The notes: generated from the sequence alone by a model not told the origin. DNA of 64,000 nt from Planococcus sp. ISL-110 (GCF_018613575.1 NZ_JAGGPX010000008.1:31661-95660), one strand, 5' to 3'. Numbered from the stretch's first letter, positions 1 to 9,346 are shown. A program made the numbers and translations.

Positions 1-1
1 A

Positions 2-70
2 CTGGAGTCTGGACAAAATAAAAAATCCCGGGTTTTCGCAATAGACGGAAGCCTGAGGATTTCAACATGA
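2..70 (+). other. possible 3' end of an upstream gene (unassigned)
   Basis: One forward frame is open from the window edge to a TGA ending at 70, only 24 bases before the gltD start. Its 22 codons could be the tail of the glutamate synthase large subunit gene, which normally precedes gltD, but I do not recognise the residues. Another frame closes at 21, so the true end of the upstream gene is uncertain. Confidence 0.2.
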
Positions 71-94
71 GAAATCGTGAGTAGGAGGGAAAAA

Positions 95-1582
95 ATGGGG
101 AAACCAACAGGATTTATGGAATATGGCAGGCAGACAGTCAAAGAGCGCCAACCGGCTGAACGGACAAAAGATTGGAACGACTATACAATCCCTTTGTCAA
201 ATGAAGAAGTGGCAAAACAAGGTGCGCGCTGTATGGACTGTGGAGTGCCAACTTGCCATACCGGAATGGAACTGGACAATGTAACGACCGGTTGTCCCGT
301 GAATCATCTCATCCCCGAATGGAATGATCTGGTTTACCGTGGACAATGGAAAGAAGCGTTGCATCGTGAGCACCTGAAAAATAATTTCCCGGAGTTTACT
401 GGAACTGCATGCCCGGCTCCTTGTGAAGGGGCTTGTGTTCTGGGGATCAACGAACCGCCTGTAGCTATCCGTACAGTGGAACGATCTATTATCGAACGCG
501 GGTTTGCGGAAGGCTGGGTTGTGCCAGAGCCGCCTAAAACACGGACCGGCAAAAAGGTCGCGGTAATCGGATCAGGTCCGGCCGGACTTTCTGCTGCAGC
601 TCAGTTGAACAAGGCGGGGCATCTGGTAACCGTTTTTGAAAAAAGTGACCGTGTTGGCGGCTTGCTGACATACGGAATTCCGGAGATGAAGTTGTCCTAC
701 GATATGGTGACCAGACGTGTGAATATTCTTGAACAGGAAGGCATCACTTTCATCACCAGTGTAGAGGTGGGGAAAAACTATCCTTCTTCAAAACTGAAGG
801 ATGATTTTGATGCAGTCGTCATGTGCACAGGATCAACCGTTCATCGCAATATCGATGTGGAAGGCCGTGAGTTGGATGGAGTCCATTTTGCGATGGACTT
901 CCTGCATGCCAGCACGAAAAGTCTGCTGGATTCAAATTTTGAAGACGGCAAGTATATTTCGGCAAAAGGCAAGAACGTCATCGTAATTGGAGGCGGAGAT
1001 ACCGGAACAGATTGCTTGGCGACATCCGTGCGCCATGGTTGTGCAAGTCTTGTTCAGTTTGATGTTTACGATCAAAAAGGTGCGATTCGCGACGAAAAAG
1101 GCAATCCATGGCCGCAGTATCCGAAAGTTCACCGGATTGAATACGGCCATAAAGAAGCAGCTGCAACTTTTGGCGAAGATCCGAGAGCCTATGCAGTCAT
1201 GACAAAGAGATTTGTCGGTGATGAAAGCGGACAAGTAAGAGAAGTGCACACCGTAAATGTGAAATTGAAGATAGATGAAAAAGGCAACCGGATCCGCGAA
1301 GAAATTCCAGGCACTGAAAAAGTTTGGAAAGCGGATCTGGTATTGATTGCCATTGGTTTCAGCGGACCTGAACAGGATCTGATTCAGCAGCTTGAGCTGG
1401 AAACAGAAGCGAATTCCAGAGTGAAAGCGGAATATGGAGAATACACAACCAGCGTAGAAGGCGTTTTTGCAGCGGGAGATGTACGCCGCGGACAAAGCCT
1501 AATCGTTTGGGCCATCAATGAAGGCCGGGAAGCGGCACGCGAATGCGACCGTTTCTTGATGGGTACCACTGTATTGCCGTAA
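95..1582 (+). CDS. gltD: glutamate synthase (NADPH) small subunit
   Basis: A 495-residue protein of the GltD family, the FAD/NADPH electron-input subunit of glutamate synthase, which passes electrons to the large subunit making glutamate from glutamine and 2-oxoglutarate in the cytoplasm. The N-terminal third carries the Cys-rich iron-sulfur region ([10 protein letters not shown], then CP and [10 protein letters not shown]). An FAD-binding GSGPAG motif follows at about residue 160, a second dinucleotide motif GGGDTGTD lies in the middle, and a C-terminal [16 protein letters not shown] seals FAD. The ATG at 95 is chosen because AGGAGGG sits at 83-89; a GTG at 77 lies in the same frame but has no good ribosome site. 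The gene is followed by a strong terminator. The partner subunit would lie just outside the window. Confidence 0.95.
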   Translation: MGKPTGFMEYGRQTVKERQPAERTKDWNDYTIPLSNEEVAKQGARCMDCGVPTCHTGMELDNVTTGCPVNHLIPEWNDLVYRGQWKEALHREHLKNNFPEFTGTACPAPCEGACVLGINEPPVAIRTVERSIIERGFAEGWVVPEPPKTRTGKKVAVIGSGPAGLSAAAQLNKAGHLVTVFEKSDRVGGLLTYGIPEMKLSYDMVTRRVNILEQEGITFITSVEVGKNYPSSKLKDDFDAVVMCTGSTVHRNIDVEGRELDGVHFAMDFLHASTKSLLDSNFEDGKYISAKGKNVIVIGGGDTGTDCLATSVRHGCASLVQFDVYDQKGAIRDEKGNPWPQYPKVHRIEYGHKEAAATFGEDPRAYAVMTKRFVGDESGQVREVHTVNVKLKIDEKGNRIREEIPGTEKVWKADLVLIAIGFSGPEQDLIQQLELETEANSRVKAEYGEYTTSVEGVFAAGDVRRGQSLIVWAINEGREAARECDRFLMGTTVLP

Positions 1583-1607
1583 CAAGTGGGTAAAAGAAAC
1601 ATTTTTG

Positions 1608-1655
1608 AAAGGCTGTGGGTGAACTCATTATTGAGTTCATTCACAGCCTTTTCTA
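1608..1655 (+). terminator. intrinsic terminator after gltD
   Basis: A long hairpin (AAGGCTGTGGGTGAACTCA pairing with TGAGTTCATTCACAGCCTT, four-base loop) runs into a T-rich tract 26 bases after the gltD stop. Confidence 0.85.
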
Positions 1656-1956
1656 TAGAAAGGGCATAAGCGATGAATAGATAATCGAGGTGAAAACCCA
1701 GTCAATGGGAGACCTATAGCAGGTAATTAATAGCGATTTGATAATTAACTGATTTCGGGTTATTTCAGTAATGTAAAAACTGTGTCTTTTATCTAAATAA
1801 TCCAATAGCTAGTTGTGTAAAAGGTTTTCTGGGTATATACTATAGGAGGTAAGAGCTGGTATTTTAAGTCATTTTTTTAGTGAGATGGTATAAGTTTTCG
1901 CTTATAAAAAGACTGGAATTTCAGAACCTGCTAACAAAAAAATAGGAGGAATATAT
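1656..1956 (+). other. AT-rich intergenic region with a possible promoter
   Basis: About 300 bases with no convincing gene. A possible sigma-A promoter lies at 1813-1841 (TTGTGT, 17-base spacer, TATACT), which would give the secreted-protein gene a leader of roughly 110 bases. An AGGAGGT at 1844-1850 looks like a ribosome site but no start codon follows at a usable distance. Nothing else was recognised. Confidence 0.35.
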
Positions 1957-2418
1957 ATGTTAAAAAAGAGTTTGGTCGCTGTTTTATTTTCATTCATTAT
2001 GGCATTAGGATTGGGCACGAGTGTGTTTGCAGAAAATACTAACGAAGCTGTGAAATATGATGTTACAAATGAAATGACGCCAGAAATTGCTGAAGCGATT
2101 GCTGAAGTTAATGAAACTAATGAAAAAATTTATGAAGAAATTAATAAAGCAGTAGCAAAGTCAGAAAAGATGTATGCAAAGTTTCTTGAAGAAAAATCTA
2201 AACATCAAGATGAAGCGAAACAGGCTAAGTTGACTGAAGATTACGAGGGAAAATCGGATAAACTAATCAGCAACTTGAAAGTGAAAACTGAAAAAATGAC
2301 GCTTAAAGGAATTGAAAAAGCTGAAAAAGCAGGACTGTCAGTAGAAATAGAATGGGTATTAATTAAATTTGCCGATCGTGAAGAATTAATTGATCCAATG
2401 GTAGTAGTCGGTTGGTAA
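1957..2418 (+). CDS. small secreted helical protein, unknown function
   Basis: A 153-residue protein I do not recognise. It starts with a clear Sec signal peptide (basic MLKKS, hydrophobic stretch, cleavage probably after VFA at about residue 25). The mature part is very rich in Glu, Lys and Ala and should be largely helical, possibly a coiled coil, and ends with a more hydrophobic tail (EWVLIKFADREELIDPMVVVGW). ATAGGAGGA sits 6 bases before the ATG. The coding sequence is clearly more AT-rich than gltD. It is probably exported to the wall space; a binding or stabilising role is only a guess. It is flanked by terminators, so it is likely a single-gene unit. Confidence 0.75.
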   Translation: MLKKSLVAVLFSFIMALGLGTSVFAENTNEAVKYDVTNEMTPEIAEAIAEVNETNEKIYEEINKAVAKSEKMYAKFLEEKSKHQDEAKQAKLTEDYEGKSDKLISNLKVKTEKMTLKGIEKAEKAGLSVEIEWVLIKFADREELIDPMVVVGW

Positions 2419-2448
2419 ATCCGTTTGTATAGTTGAAGGCTTATAGAG

Positions 2449-2494
2449 TACTATGAGAGTAGAGAATAATATTCTTTACTCTCATAGTTTTTTT
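2449..2494 (+). terminator. intrinsic terminator after secreted protein gene
   Basis: An 18-bp near-perfect stem (ACTATGAGAGTAGAGAAT with ATTCTTTACTCTCATAGT) is followed by TTTTTTT. Confidence 0.9.
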
Positions 2495-2510
2495 AAAAGG
2501 AAGTGAACTT

Positions 2511-3419
2511 GTGAAAGGCTTAGACATATTGAAAGATGGATATCTGGAGAAAGTGAATAATGAGTCCACCTTTATAAGCTTGCTTGGTCGTGGTGATAGT
2601 CTTGAAATAATTAAACAAACAGTGATGAAGGATAAGTTAATTATTCTTTTTCCTGGCAGAGATGCGTCAGTTCAAGAGTTTTTTTATATATTAAGTGGTA
2701 TTTTAGAAACGGAAATTGATGGTAGTAAAGTTCAACTTAAAGAAAATGATTTTATTTCTGCGAAAAACTTGGAAGAAACGGTTCATTTCACGGCTTTAAC
2801 AGAAGTAAGCTTCTTATCTGTCTCTACTGCTCCTACTTTTTACTATCTTAGTGAAGTTATTAAGGAATTGAAAAAAATAGGAGAGGCTGTTGAACAAAAG
2901 GATCGTTACACTTTTAATCACAGTTCTCGTGTTGCTAACTATGCGGTAAAAACTGCATCTGAAATGAAATTGAGAAGAGATCATATGGAGAAGTTGTTTT
3001 TAGCTTCTATCCTCCACGACATCGGTAAAATCAATATCCCGGAAGAAGTCTTAAAAAAACCAAGCAAATTAACAAATGAAGAATTTGAACTGGTGAAAAA
3101 ACATCCCGGCGACGGGGCTGCGATGATTCGTGATACGCCTTATGCCGATATCGCGGACATTGTCGAACAGCATCACGAGCGTGTTAACGGAAGAGGCTAT
3201 CCGTTTGGACTTAAAGGCAATGAAATACTGATAGAAGCAAAAATTATCGGAGTGTGTGATACGTTCGATGCGATGACGGAGGACAGGGCATACCGGACTG
3301 CATTTTCTGCTGAATATGCAATAGCTGAGATCAAAAGCATGATTGGTATTCAATACGACGGAGAAGTGGTTAAGGCTTTTGAACAGGTTCTGAAAGAAGA
3401 GGGAAAACTAAGTGAATAG
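2511..3419 (+). CDS. cupin plus HD-GYP domain protein (putative c-di-GMP phosphodiesterase)
   Basis: A 302-residue protein with two parts. Residues about 25-110 look like a small cupin sensor fold (PGRDASVQEFFYILSGILETEIDG). Residues about 120-295 form an HD-GYP domain with the metal-binding His169-Asp170 in LHDIGK, an HHER motif and GRGYP at 227-231. HD-GYP proteins hydrolyse cyclic di-GMP in the cytoplasm; the cupin would sense an unknown ligand. The start is GTG at 2511 with AAAAGGAAGTG upstream. Base composition changes inside the gene: the first 490 bases are AT-rich like the gene before it, while the HD-GYP half resembles the rest of the window. No membrane segment is seen. Confidence 0.85.
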   Translation: MKGLDILKDGYLEKVNNESTFISLLGRGDSLEIIKQTVMKDKLIILFPGRDASVQEFFYILSGILETEIDGSKVQLKENDFISAKNLEETVHFTALTEVSFLSVSTAPTFYYLSEVIKELKKIGEAVEQKDRYTFNHSSRVANYAVKTASEMKLRRDHMEKLFLASILHDIGKINIPEEVLKKPSKLTNEEFELVKKHPGDGAAMIRDTPYADIADIVEQHHERVNGRGYPFGLKGNEILIEAKIIGVCDTFDAMTEDRAYRTAFSAEYAIAEIKSMIGIQYDGEVVKAFEQVLKEEGKLSE

Positions 3420-3430
3420 ATGCTGAATTT

Positions 3431-3462
3431 AGACACCCAGAGCACTTAGAGGTGTCTTTTGT
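3431..3462 (+). terminator. intrinsic terminator after HD-GYP gene
   Basis: AGACACC pairs with GGTGTCT across a 13-base loop and is followed by TTTGTTTT. Confidence 0.75.
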
Positions 3463-3545
3463 TTTCCTTAAAATGTTTAAAAACGTGCGATTTAGTCAAT
3501 ACTTTATACACAATGATTTATACAAAACAAGGAGGAGATATTCAA

Positions 3546-4118
3546 ATGGCGAAAAATTCATCAAGTGGCATATTCGGTAAACTTGTATTAATTGGTCTTG
3601 GTGCAGTAATCGGTGCAGCAATGACACAGCAGAAAACTGTAACAGGCGGAACTTCTCAAACCAGCAAAGATGATATGAAAGCAAATATTAAAAAAGGACT
3701 TGACCGTTTAAATGAACAATCAGGCGGCATGGTCGATAAAGTAAAGCCGACAGTCAACAAAGCGGTCGGAAAAGTGAAAACGGCAATCGATGCACAGCAG
3801 GACATGATGAACAAAGAGAAAGAGGCGTTGGATAAAGCCAATAAGACATTGCAGGATGATGTTGGCGGAAATGCCGAAAAGAGCAGCAGTTCAGCGTCAG
3901 ACAAATCCCAAACAAGTTCTGCTGGAACTTCTTCCTCTGATACTAACAAGCCGACAGGCGGAATCTATGGTGGAAGTACAGAGTATACTGAGTCTTTGAA
4001 AAAAGGCGGATCGGATGATTCTTCGAGTAAGGACAGCTCAACATCCGGCAATCCTTCTTCCGATGAAGCATTGAAAAAAGATAGCTCATCTTCGAATGAT
4101 TCAACATTCGGAAAATAG
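3546..4118 (+). CDS. YtxH-like general stress protein
   Basis: A 190-residue protein with an N-terminal hydrophobic Gly-rich helix (GIFGKLVLIGLGAVIGAAM, about residues 8-27), as in the YtxH family. A Lys-rich helical middle with repeated VKP/VGKVK units follows, and then a long low-complexity tail dominated by Ser, Asp, Lys and Gly. The ATG at 3546 is chosen because AAGGAGGAGAT ends 7 bases upstream; the frame is open 87 bases further but without a ribosome site. YtxH-type proteins are membrane-anchored and usually stress-induced, with no known biochemical activity. The Ser-rich tail is probably disordered. The gene stands alone between two terminators. Confidence 0.75.
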   Translation: MAKNSSSGIFGKLVLIGLGAVIGAAMTQQKTVTGGTSQTSKDDMKANIKKGLDRLNEQSGGMVDKVKPTVNKAVGKVKTAIDAQQDMMNKEKEALDKANKTLQDDVGGNAEKSSSSASDKSQTSSAGTSSSDTNKPTGGIYGGSTEYTESLKKGGSDDSSSKDSSTSGNPSSDEALKKDSSSSNDSTFGK

Positions 4119-4141
4119 TTTAGGTATAATAGAATTAAGAT

Positions 4142-4180
4142 AAGCTATGCGCGTTTGTAGAAGCGGCATAGCTTTTTCTT
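4142..4180 (+). terminator. intrinsic terminator
   Basis: AAGCTATGC pairs with GCATAGCTT, followed by TTTTCTT. Confidence 0.8.
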
Positions 4181-4228
4181 AATTTATTTTTTGTCTGAAT
4201 ATTCTACGTAATAAAGGGGGCTGCTCGT

Positions 4229-5686
4229 TTGTTTAAAACGTATTCAACAGGAGCATTTTTCGATGAGATGTTCACACCACAAGGAAAACCAAAATCACAT
4301 TACCGTAAATTCTTCGATGTGCTTCAAAACTTTACAACAGAAGAACTGAGAGAAAAGCATGACACAGCTCAGCTGTCGTTTTTGAGGCAAGGTATTACGT
4401 TCACGGTTTACAATAACAATGTCGGGACGGAGAGAACGATGCCTTTTGACTTTATCCCCATCATTATTCCGTCTGAAGAATGGGAAGTGGTAGAGAAAGG
4501 AATGATTCAGCGGGCAGAAGCGCTCAATCAGTTTTTAGAGGATGTATATAATGACAAGCGCATTCTTCAAGATGGGGTCGTTCCAAGGCGATTGGTCGAA
4601 GAAAATCCCTATTATTATGATGAGCAAGTAAAGGGCGTCGATATCCCGCTGAAGAATCATATCTTTTTGGCCGGAATCGATTTGATTCGCGATGAAAACG
4701 GAAAATACCATGTGCTTGAAGATAATTTACGTAATCCATCCGGGTTGTCTTATGTTTATCAAAATCGATACGTCATGCGTCAGGTTTACCCCGAATTTTT
4801 CGCCAGCCAGTCGGTTCATACCCTCGAGCATCAGCTCTCCCATTTACACCAAGCGATATTGGATCATGCACCGGAATCAAGAAAAGACAAGGCTTTTGCG
4901 GTTCTGTTAACACCGGGAATGTACAATTCCGCCTACTACGACCATGTATTTTTAGCGCAGCAGATGGGAATCGATTTGGTCGAAGGCAGAGACCTGATTG
5001 TCAAAAAAAATATTGTCTATATGAAGTCGATTCGGGGATTAAAGCGTGTAGATATCATTTACCGCCGAATTGATGATGATTATTTAGATCCTGAAGCATT
5101 TCTGGCTGATTCTGCACTGGGTGTTCCCGGTTTGCTGGTGGCCTATAGAAAAGGAAATGTGGCCATTTTAAACGGCATCGGCAATGGCGTTGCAGACGAT
5201 AAAGCCATTTATGCCTATGTTCCGGACATGATCCGATATTACCTCGGGGAAGAGCCGATCATCGATAATGTAAAAACCTATCTGCTGGACAATCCGGAAG
5301 AGCGGCAATGGGTCTTGGATCACTTGAATGAATTGGTGGTCAAGAATGTCGGAGCTTCGGGAGGCTACGATATGCTGGTCGGACCACACGCATCTGAAGA
5401 ACTGATTGCGGAATTCCGTGAAAAAATCATTGAAGCGCCCCATCAGTATATTGCGCAGCCTACCATCAAATTATCGAGGGCTCCGGCATATCAGGGAGAA
5501 GAGTTTTATCCGTGCCACGTCGATTTAAGAATCTTTGTGGTCCGGGGAGTGGATACGCACGTTATGCCGGGGGGGCTTTCCCGTGTCGCCTTAAAAGAAG
5601 GATCACTGGTTGTGAATTCCTCGCAGGGTGGCGGCGGCAAAGATACATGGGTGTTCAAGAAAAGAGAAGAAGAGGGGGACGCCTGA
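4229..5686 (+). CDS. circularly permuted ATP-grasp protein (DUF404/DUF407, COG2308)
   Basis: A 485-residue protein of the circularly permuted ATP-grasp family, recognised by GIDLIRDENGKYHVLEDNLRNPSGLSYV, YRRIDDDYLDP, GNVAILNGIGNGVADDKA, YVPDMIRYYLGEEPII, KNVGASGGYDM and the C-terminal SRVALKEGSLVVNSSQGGGGKDTWV. ATP-grasp enzymes join a carboxylate to an amine through an acylphosphate; the substrate here is unknown, but the conserved neighbourhood suggests peptide synthesis or modification. TTG at 4229 is the likely start, with AAAGGGGGCTG 8 bases upstream. The TGA stop overlaps the ATG of the next gene (TGATG), so the two are translationally coupled. Same trio as the COG2307/COG2308/COG1305 clusters of many bacteria. 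Confidence 0.88.
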   Translation: MFKTYSTGAFFDEMFTPQGKPKSHYRKFFDVLQNFTTEELREKHDTAQLSFLRQGITFTVYNNNVGTERTMPFDFIPIIIPSEEWEVVEKGMIQRAEALNQFLEDVYNDKRILQDGVVPRRLVEENPYYYDEQVKGVDIPLKNHIFLAGIDLIRDENGKYHVLEDNLRNPSGLSYVYQNRYVMRQVYPEFFASQSVHTLEHQLSHLHQAILDHAPESRKDKAFAVLLTPGMYNSAYYDHVFLAQQMGIDLVEGRDLIVKKNIVYMKSIRGLKRVDIIYRRIDDDYLDPEAFLADSALGVPGLLVAYRKGNVAILNGIGNGVADDKAIYAYVPDMIRYYLGEEPIIDNVKTYLLDNPEERQWVLDHLNELVVKNVGASGGYDMLVGPHASEELIAEFREKIIEAPHQYIAQPTIKLSRAPAYQGEEFYPCHVDLRIFVVRGVDTHVMPGGLSRVALKEGSLVVNSSQGGGGKDTWVFKKREEEGDA

Positions 5687-7557
5687 TGCTGAGCCGCGTA
5701 GCGAATTCTTTGTATTGGATGTCCAGGAATGTTGAAAGGGCGGAAAACAACGCCCGAATTCTGGATGTGCAATTACTGCAGATGATCGAAGCCGCTGATG
5801 AAGAGTTAATTGGTGACAGTGATTGGAAGCTGATTTATGAAATTTGTGCTTCGACTGAAACTATGGAGCAGATCAAATCCATGCCCTGCTACCAGGAAGA
5901 CCATCTTATCCACTATTTGGCGATGGAAGAAACCAATTTTAATTCCGTAGCGAACTGTGTGAAAATTGTTCGGGAAAATGCGAGAATCAGCCGTGACCAT
6001 ATTCCGGATGATTATTGGGAAGCCTGGAATGGCTGCTATTTGACTTTGAAGGAAATAGATCAACAAAGCTGTACGGTCAAAGAAATGCGTCAATTTCTCG
6101 AGCAAGTGAAATTAACCTCACTGATTACCCAGGGAATTGTGGAATCTGCCATGTCCCGGGGTGTGCCTTACCAAATCATTAAAATTGCAAAATGGCTGGA
6201 GCGTGCAGAAAAAACAGCGCGCATTTTGAATGTGGTATGCGAGCGAACGAGAGAGCGGGTGTCGGAAGCCCAGTCAGAAGACTATTATTATTGGCTGGCT
6301 GCTTTGCGTATGACAAACGGCTATAATGCCTATTTGAAAATGAATCCCCCCCAGATGGATCCAAAGCAAGTCCTGACTTTCCTGATTGCCGATACGAATT
6401 TTCCACGGTCGATCCGATATTGCCTGACGAATGTCCGCAACGCAGTCGATAAGCTGGAAGGCGGGAAAATCTCTCATTATTCCTGGGAGCTCTATGCAAA
6501 GCTAGATCAACTGAAAGAAGAGTTTGAAGACATCAGCATAGACGAGTTGGACTCTGATGAGATCATGGATTTTCTCAATGATTTTCAAAATGGCTGCAAC
6601 GAAGTCGGAGAAATTTTTTCGAAAACTTACTATTTAAGCGATTCCGAGACTAAACCGATGGAGTCCAGCCAATCACAGAGCATGGGCGCGAAAGGAATAA
6701 CTTCTATGAAATATAAAGTTGAGCATACTAATATCTTTGAGTACGAAACCATTGTGGACCAGAGCATGAATTCGATTCGGTTAAAGCCGAGGACCGATGA
6801 ATGCCAGCGCCTATTGTCCTATCGTGCAGAAATAACACCGGCTTCATTGACCAAGGAACATATTGATATTTGGGGCAATCATGTTGAGACATTTTTTATT
6901 GCAGAGCATCATCAGCATCTGGAAGTGAAGACAACATCAATTGTCAGTATACAAAAAAGTCCATTTATCCATCGAATCAATTATTCCCCTGAAATGAGTG
7001 CCATTTTTCATTCGCAATTATTCGGTGAGCATTATCTGGCCTTTTTAAGTAATACAGCATATACGTATTTAAAAATGGAACAAATGAGCCAAATTGACCG
7101 TGAGCTGGGAATCATGAAAAATCCGGTTCAATACGCGATTGATGTAATGGAATATATCCATCAGCATTTTACCTATGATGGCGAATCGACGACCGTCAAT
7201 ACGAAAGCAGAAGAATCGTTCGACCTGAGAAAAGGGGTTTGCCAGGATATTACGCATGTCATGCTTGGGATTCTCCGCAGTAAGCATATACCGGCTCGCT
7301 ATGTCAGCGGCTATTTATATGTTGGTGAAAACTCTGCGCTTGTCGGTGACGCTGCAAGCCATGCTTGGGTGGAAGTCATGGTGCCCGGTATTGGCTGGGT
7401 CGGTTTGGACCCGACCAACAATGTAGAGGCGCTGGAAAATCATATCCGAGTTGGGGTTGGGCGCGATTATAACGATGTCAGCCCAGTGCAGGGCGTCTAT
7501 CGTGGCGGCAGCCAGTCATTGGATGTTAAAGTCTCTGTGAGCCTGATGGATCAATAA
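5686..7557 (+). CDS. alpha-E domain protein fused to a transglutaminase-like protease
   Basis: A 623-residue protein. Residues 1 to about 315 are an alpha-E domain (MLSRVANSLYWMSRNVERAENNARILD), an all-helical COG2307 module always found beside permuted ATP-grasp proteins. After a polar Ser/Gln-rich linker, residues 341-623 are a transglutaminase-like cysteine protease with N-terminal beta domain (KYKVEHTNIFEYETIVDQSMN) and catalytic triad Cys519 (GVCQD), His559 (SHAWVEV) and Asp575 (GLDPTNN). In most genomes I know of, these are separate genes; here the frame is continuous. An AAAGGA with ATG at 6706 at the domain border could also start the second domain alone. The start at 5686 overlaps the upstream stop and has AGAGGGG before it. 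The pathway is unknown; cleavage or cross-linking of an ATP-grasp-made peptide is an inference. Confidence 0.88.
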   Translation: MLSRVANSLYWMSRNVERAENNARILDVQLLQMIEAADEELIGDSDWKLIYEICASTETMEQIKSMPCYQEDHLIHYLAMEETNFNSVANCVKIVRENARISRDHIPDDYWEAWNGCYLTLKEIDQQSCTVKEMRQFLEQVKLTSLITQGIVESAMSRGVPYQIIKIAKWLERAEKTARILNVVCERTRERVSEAQSEDYYYWLAALRMTNGYNAYLKMNPPQMDPKQVLTFLIADTNFPRSIRYCLTNVRNAVDKLEGGKISHYSWELYAKLDQLKEEFEDISIDELDSDEIMDFLNDFQNGCNEVGEIFSKTYYLSDSETKPMESSQSQSMGAKGITSMKYKVEHTNIFEYETIVDQSMNSIRLKPRTDECQRLLSYRAEITPASLTKEHIDIWGNHVETFFIAEHHQHLEVKTTSIVSIQKSPFIHRINYSPEMSAIFHSQLFGEHYLAFLSNTAYTYLKMEQMSQIDRELGIMKNPVQYAIDVMEYIHQHFTYDGESTTVNTKAEESFDLRKGVCQDITHVMLGILRSKHIPARYVSGYLYVGENSALVGDAASHAWVEVMVPGIGWVGLDPTNNVEALENHIRVGVGRDYNDVSPVQGVYRGGSQSLDVKVSVSLMDQ

Positions 7558-7702
7558 AAAAAGCATTAATGGTGAAAGGTATCTTCAGCATGCAGCGGCC
7601 GTTGAAACGGGATAAATCTTAATAATCGTTTAACGGCAGAATTTTCTAATCCGTGCGATAATAGGAGAACCTGAAATTTTTGAACGGAGATGGAGAACAA
7701 TT

Positions 7703-9148
7703 ATGAACAACAGACAATTTAGCGATTACGAAATAAGTGAACCGATCGTGAAGGCCCTTGAAGGACTTGGCTACACTGAACCAACAGAAGTGCAAAGAAA
7801 AGTAATTCCTGTCGCACTATCGAAGACTGACTTAACGGTAAAGTCCCAAACAGGAAGCGGGAAAACAGCGGCATTCGGAATTCCGATTTGTGAATTAGTT
7901 GATTGGGAAGAAAATAAACCACAAGCTTTGATTTTGACGCCGACCCGTGAGTTGGCGGATCAGGTAAAAGAGGATTTGACAAATATCGGCCGCTTTAAAC
8001 GCATCAAAGCAGCAGCAGTCTACGGCAAGCAGCCTTTTGCTTACCAGCAGTCTGAACTCAAGCAGAAATGCCATGTGGTTGTTGGAACGCCTGGGCGTGT
8101 CCTTGACCACATTGAACGTGGAACATTGAACCTCGAGCGCATAGAGTACCTGGTTCTTGATGAAGCGGACGAAATGCTGAACATGGGCTTTGTAGAACAA
8201 GTGGAAGCGATCATCAACAAATTGCCGAAACAGCGTACTACGATGCTGTTTTCAGCGACTTTGCCTGAAAATGTTGAAAAGCTGCAGAAAAAATACATGA
8301 TCGATCCTCAGCATATCGAAATTGCTTCTACAGAAAACCTGACAGCCCAAATTGATCATTCGCTGTTCGTCGTGGCAGAACAGAAGAAATTTGCCTTGTT
8401 GCGTGACGTGACGATTGTCGAAAATCCGGACAGCTGCATCATTTTCTGCCGCACAAAAGACAATGTCGATTTCGTCATGGAACAATTGGAGAAGCATTAT
8501 TACACATGTGATAAATTGCATGGCGGCATGCTGCAGGAAGATCGCACTGCAGTCATGAATGAATTTAAACGTGGCGAATTCCGCTACCTGGTGGCGACGG
8601 ATGTCGCGGCCCGCGGAATCGATATCGACAGCATTACGCACGTCATCAACTACGACCTTCCAATGGAAAGGGAAAGCTATGTGCATCGTGCAGGCCGTAC
8701 CGGACGCGCAGGGAAAACTGGGAAGGCGATTTCTTTCGTCACACCAAACGAAGATAAGTTTCTGGCTGAAATCGAAGACTATATCGGGTTTGAAATTCCA
8801 CGCAGAACATCACCTTCTACATATGAAGTAGAAAGTGCGATGCTGGCATTTACCGAGAAGCTCGAAAGCCGTCCCAAGCTGAAGAAAAATAAAAACGAGC
8901 AAGTCAATAAGGATATTCTCAAGCTGTACTTTAACGGCGGAAAGAAAAAGAAGCTTCGCGCCTTTGACTTTGTCGGAACTTTGACAAGCATTCCAGGTGT
9001 CACAGCTGAAGACATCGGAATCATCAAAATTCAGGATACGGTGACATATATCGATATTCTGAACGGCAAAGGCCCCATGGTATTGAAAGCGATGAAAGAC
9101 AAGACCATAAAAGGAAAAACGCTGAAAGTGCATAAAGCGAATAAATAA
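7703..9148 (+). CDS. dbpA: ATP-dependent RNA helicase DbpA/YxiN
   Basis: A 481-residue DEAD-box RNA helicase. All core motifs are visible: Q motif ([26 protein letters not shown]), Walker [26 protein letters not shown], a helicase C domain with [10 protein letters not shown] and HRAGRTGR. The last 75 residues after a Lys-rich linker form the DbpA RNA-binding domain ([27 protein letters not shown]...[13 protein letters not shown]), which in DbpA/YxiN binds hairpin 92 of 23S rRNA during 50S assembly. Length matches Bacillus YxiN. GGAGA lies 6 bases before the ATG. A terminator follows, and the gene appears to be monocistronic; the 145-base leader has a GATAAT that could be a -10. Confidence 0.93.
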   Translation: MNNRQFSDYEISEPIVKALEGLGYTEPTEVQRKVIPVALSKTDLTVKSQTGSGKTAAFGIPICELVDWEENKPQALILTPTRELADQVKEDLTNIGRFKRIKAAAVYGKQPFAYQQSELKQKCHVVVGTPGRVLDHIERGTLNLERIEYLVLDEADEMLNMGFVEQVEAIINKLPKQRTTMLFSATLPENVEKLQKKYMIDPQHIEIASTENLTAQIDHSLFVVAEQKKFALLRDVTIVENPDSCIIFCRTKDNVDFVMEQLEKHYYTCDKLHGGMLQEDRTAVMNEFKRGEFRYLVATDVAARGIDIDSITHVINYDLPMERESYVHRAGRTGRAGKTGKAISFVTPNEDKFLAEIEDYIGFEIPRRTSPSTYEVESAMLAFTEKLESRPKLKKNKNEQVNKDILKLYFNGGKKKKLRAFDFVGTLTSIPGVTAEDIGIIKIQDTVTYIDILNGKGPMVLKAMKDKTIKGKTLKVHKANK

Positions 9149-9153
9149 GGGGG

Positions 9154-9187
9154 AAGCATGGGCTTATCAAAGCCTATGCTTTTTTTA
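9154..9187 (+). terminator. intrinsic terminator after dbpA
   Basis: AAGCATGGGCT pairs with AGCCTATGCTT across a short loop and is followed by TTTTTT. Confidence 0.88.
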
Positions 9188-9329
9188 TTTCCTGGGAAAT
9201 AAACAGAAGATATGTCATATGGAATAGTATAAAAGTCTTTTAAAATACCATTATTTAGGACTGAAAAAGAGTCTGGTCAATACTTATGTCACGAAATGAA
9301 GCGATATTGTAATGAAACATGTCCTTTAT

Positions 9330-9346
9330 TGTTACGTGTCTGTAAT
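9330..9346 (+). promoter_or_regulatory. WalR box upstream of the LysM-3D wall gene
   Basis: TGTTAC-GTGTC-TGTAAT matches the WalR consensus TGTWAH-N5-TGTWAH at every defined position. It ends 50 bases before the TTG start of the LysM-3D gene. In Bacillus subtilis the related yocH gene is activated by WalR, which fits the position and target. Confidence 0.7.

Noticed and set aside
932-1495. Reverse-strand open frame of 187 codons inside gltD
   Set aside because: Antisense to a well-recognised gene; no ribosome site; residues (Cys/Phe-rich) typical of shadow frames.
1844-1850. AGGAGGT suggesting a small leader gene
   Set aside because: No ATG, GTG or TTG at a usable distance downstream.
3459-3545. 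Upstream extension of the YtxH-like gene
   Set aside because: Strong ribosome site is before the ATG at 3546; the extension crosses the promoter region.
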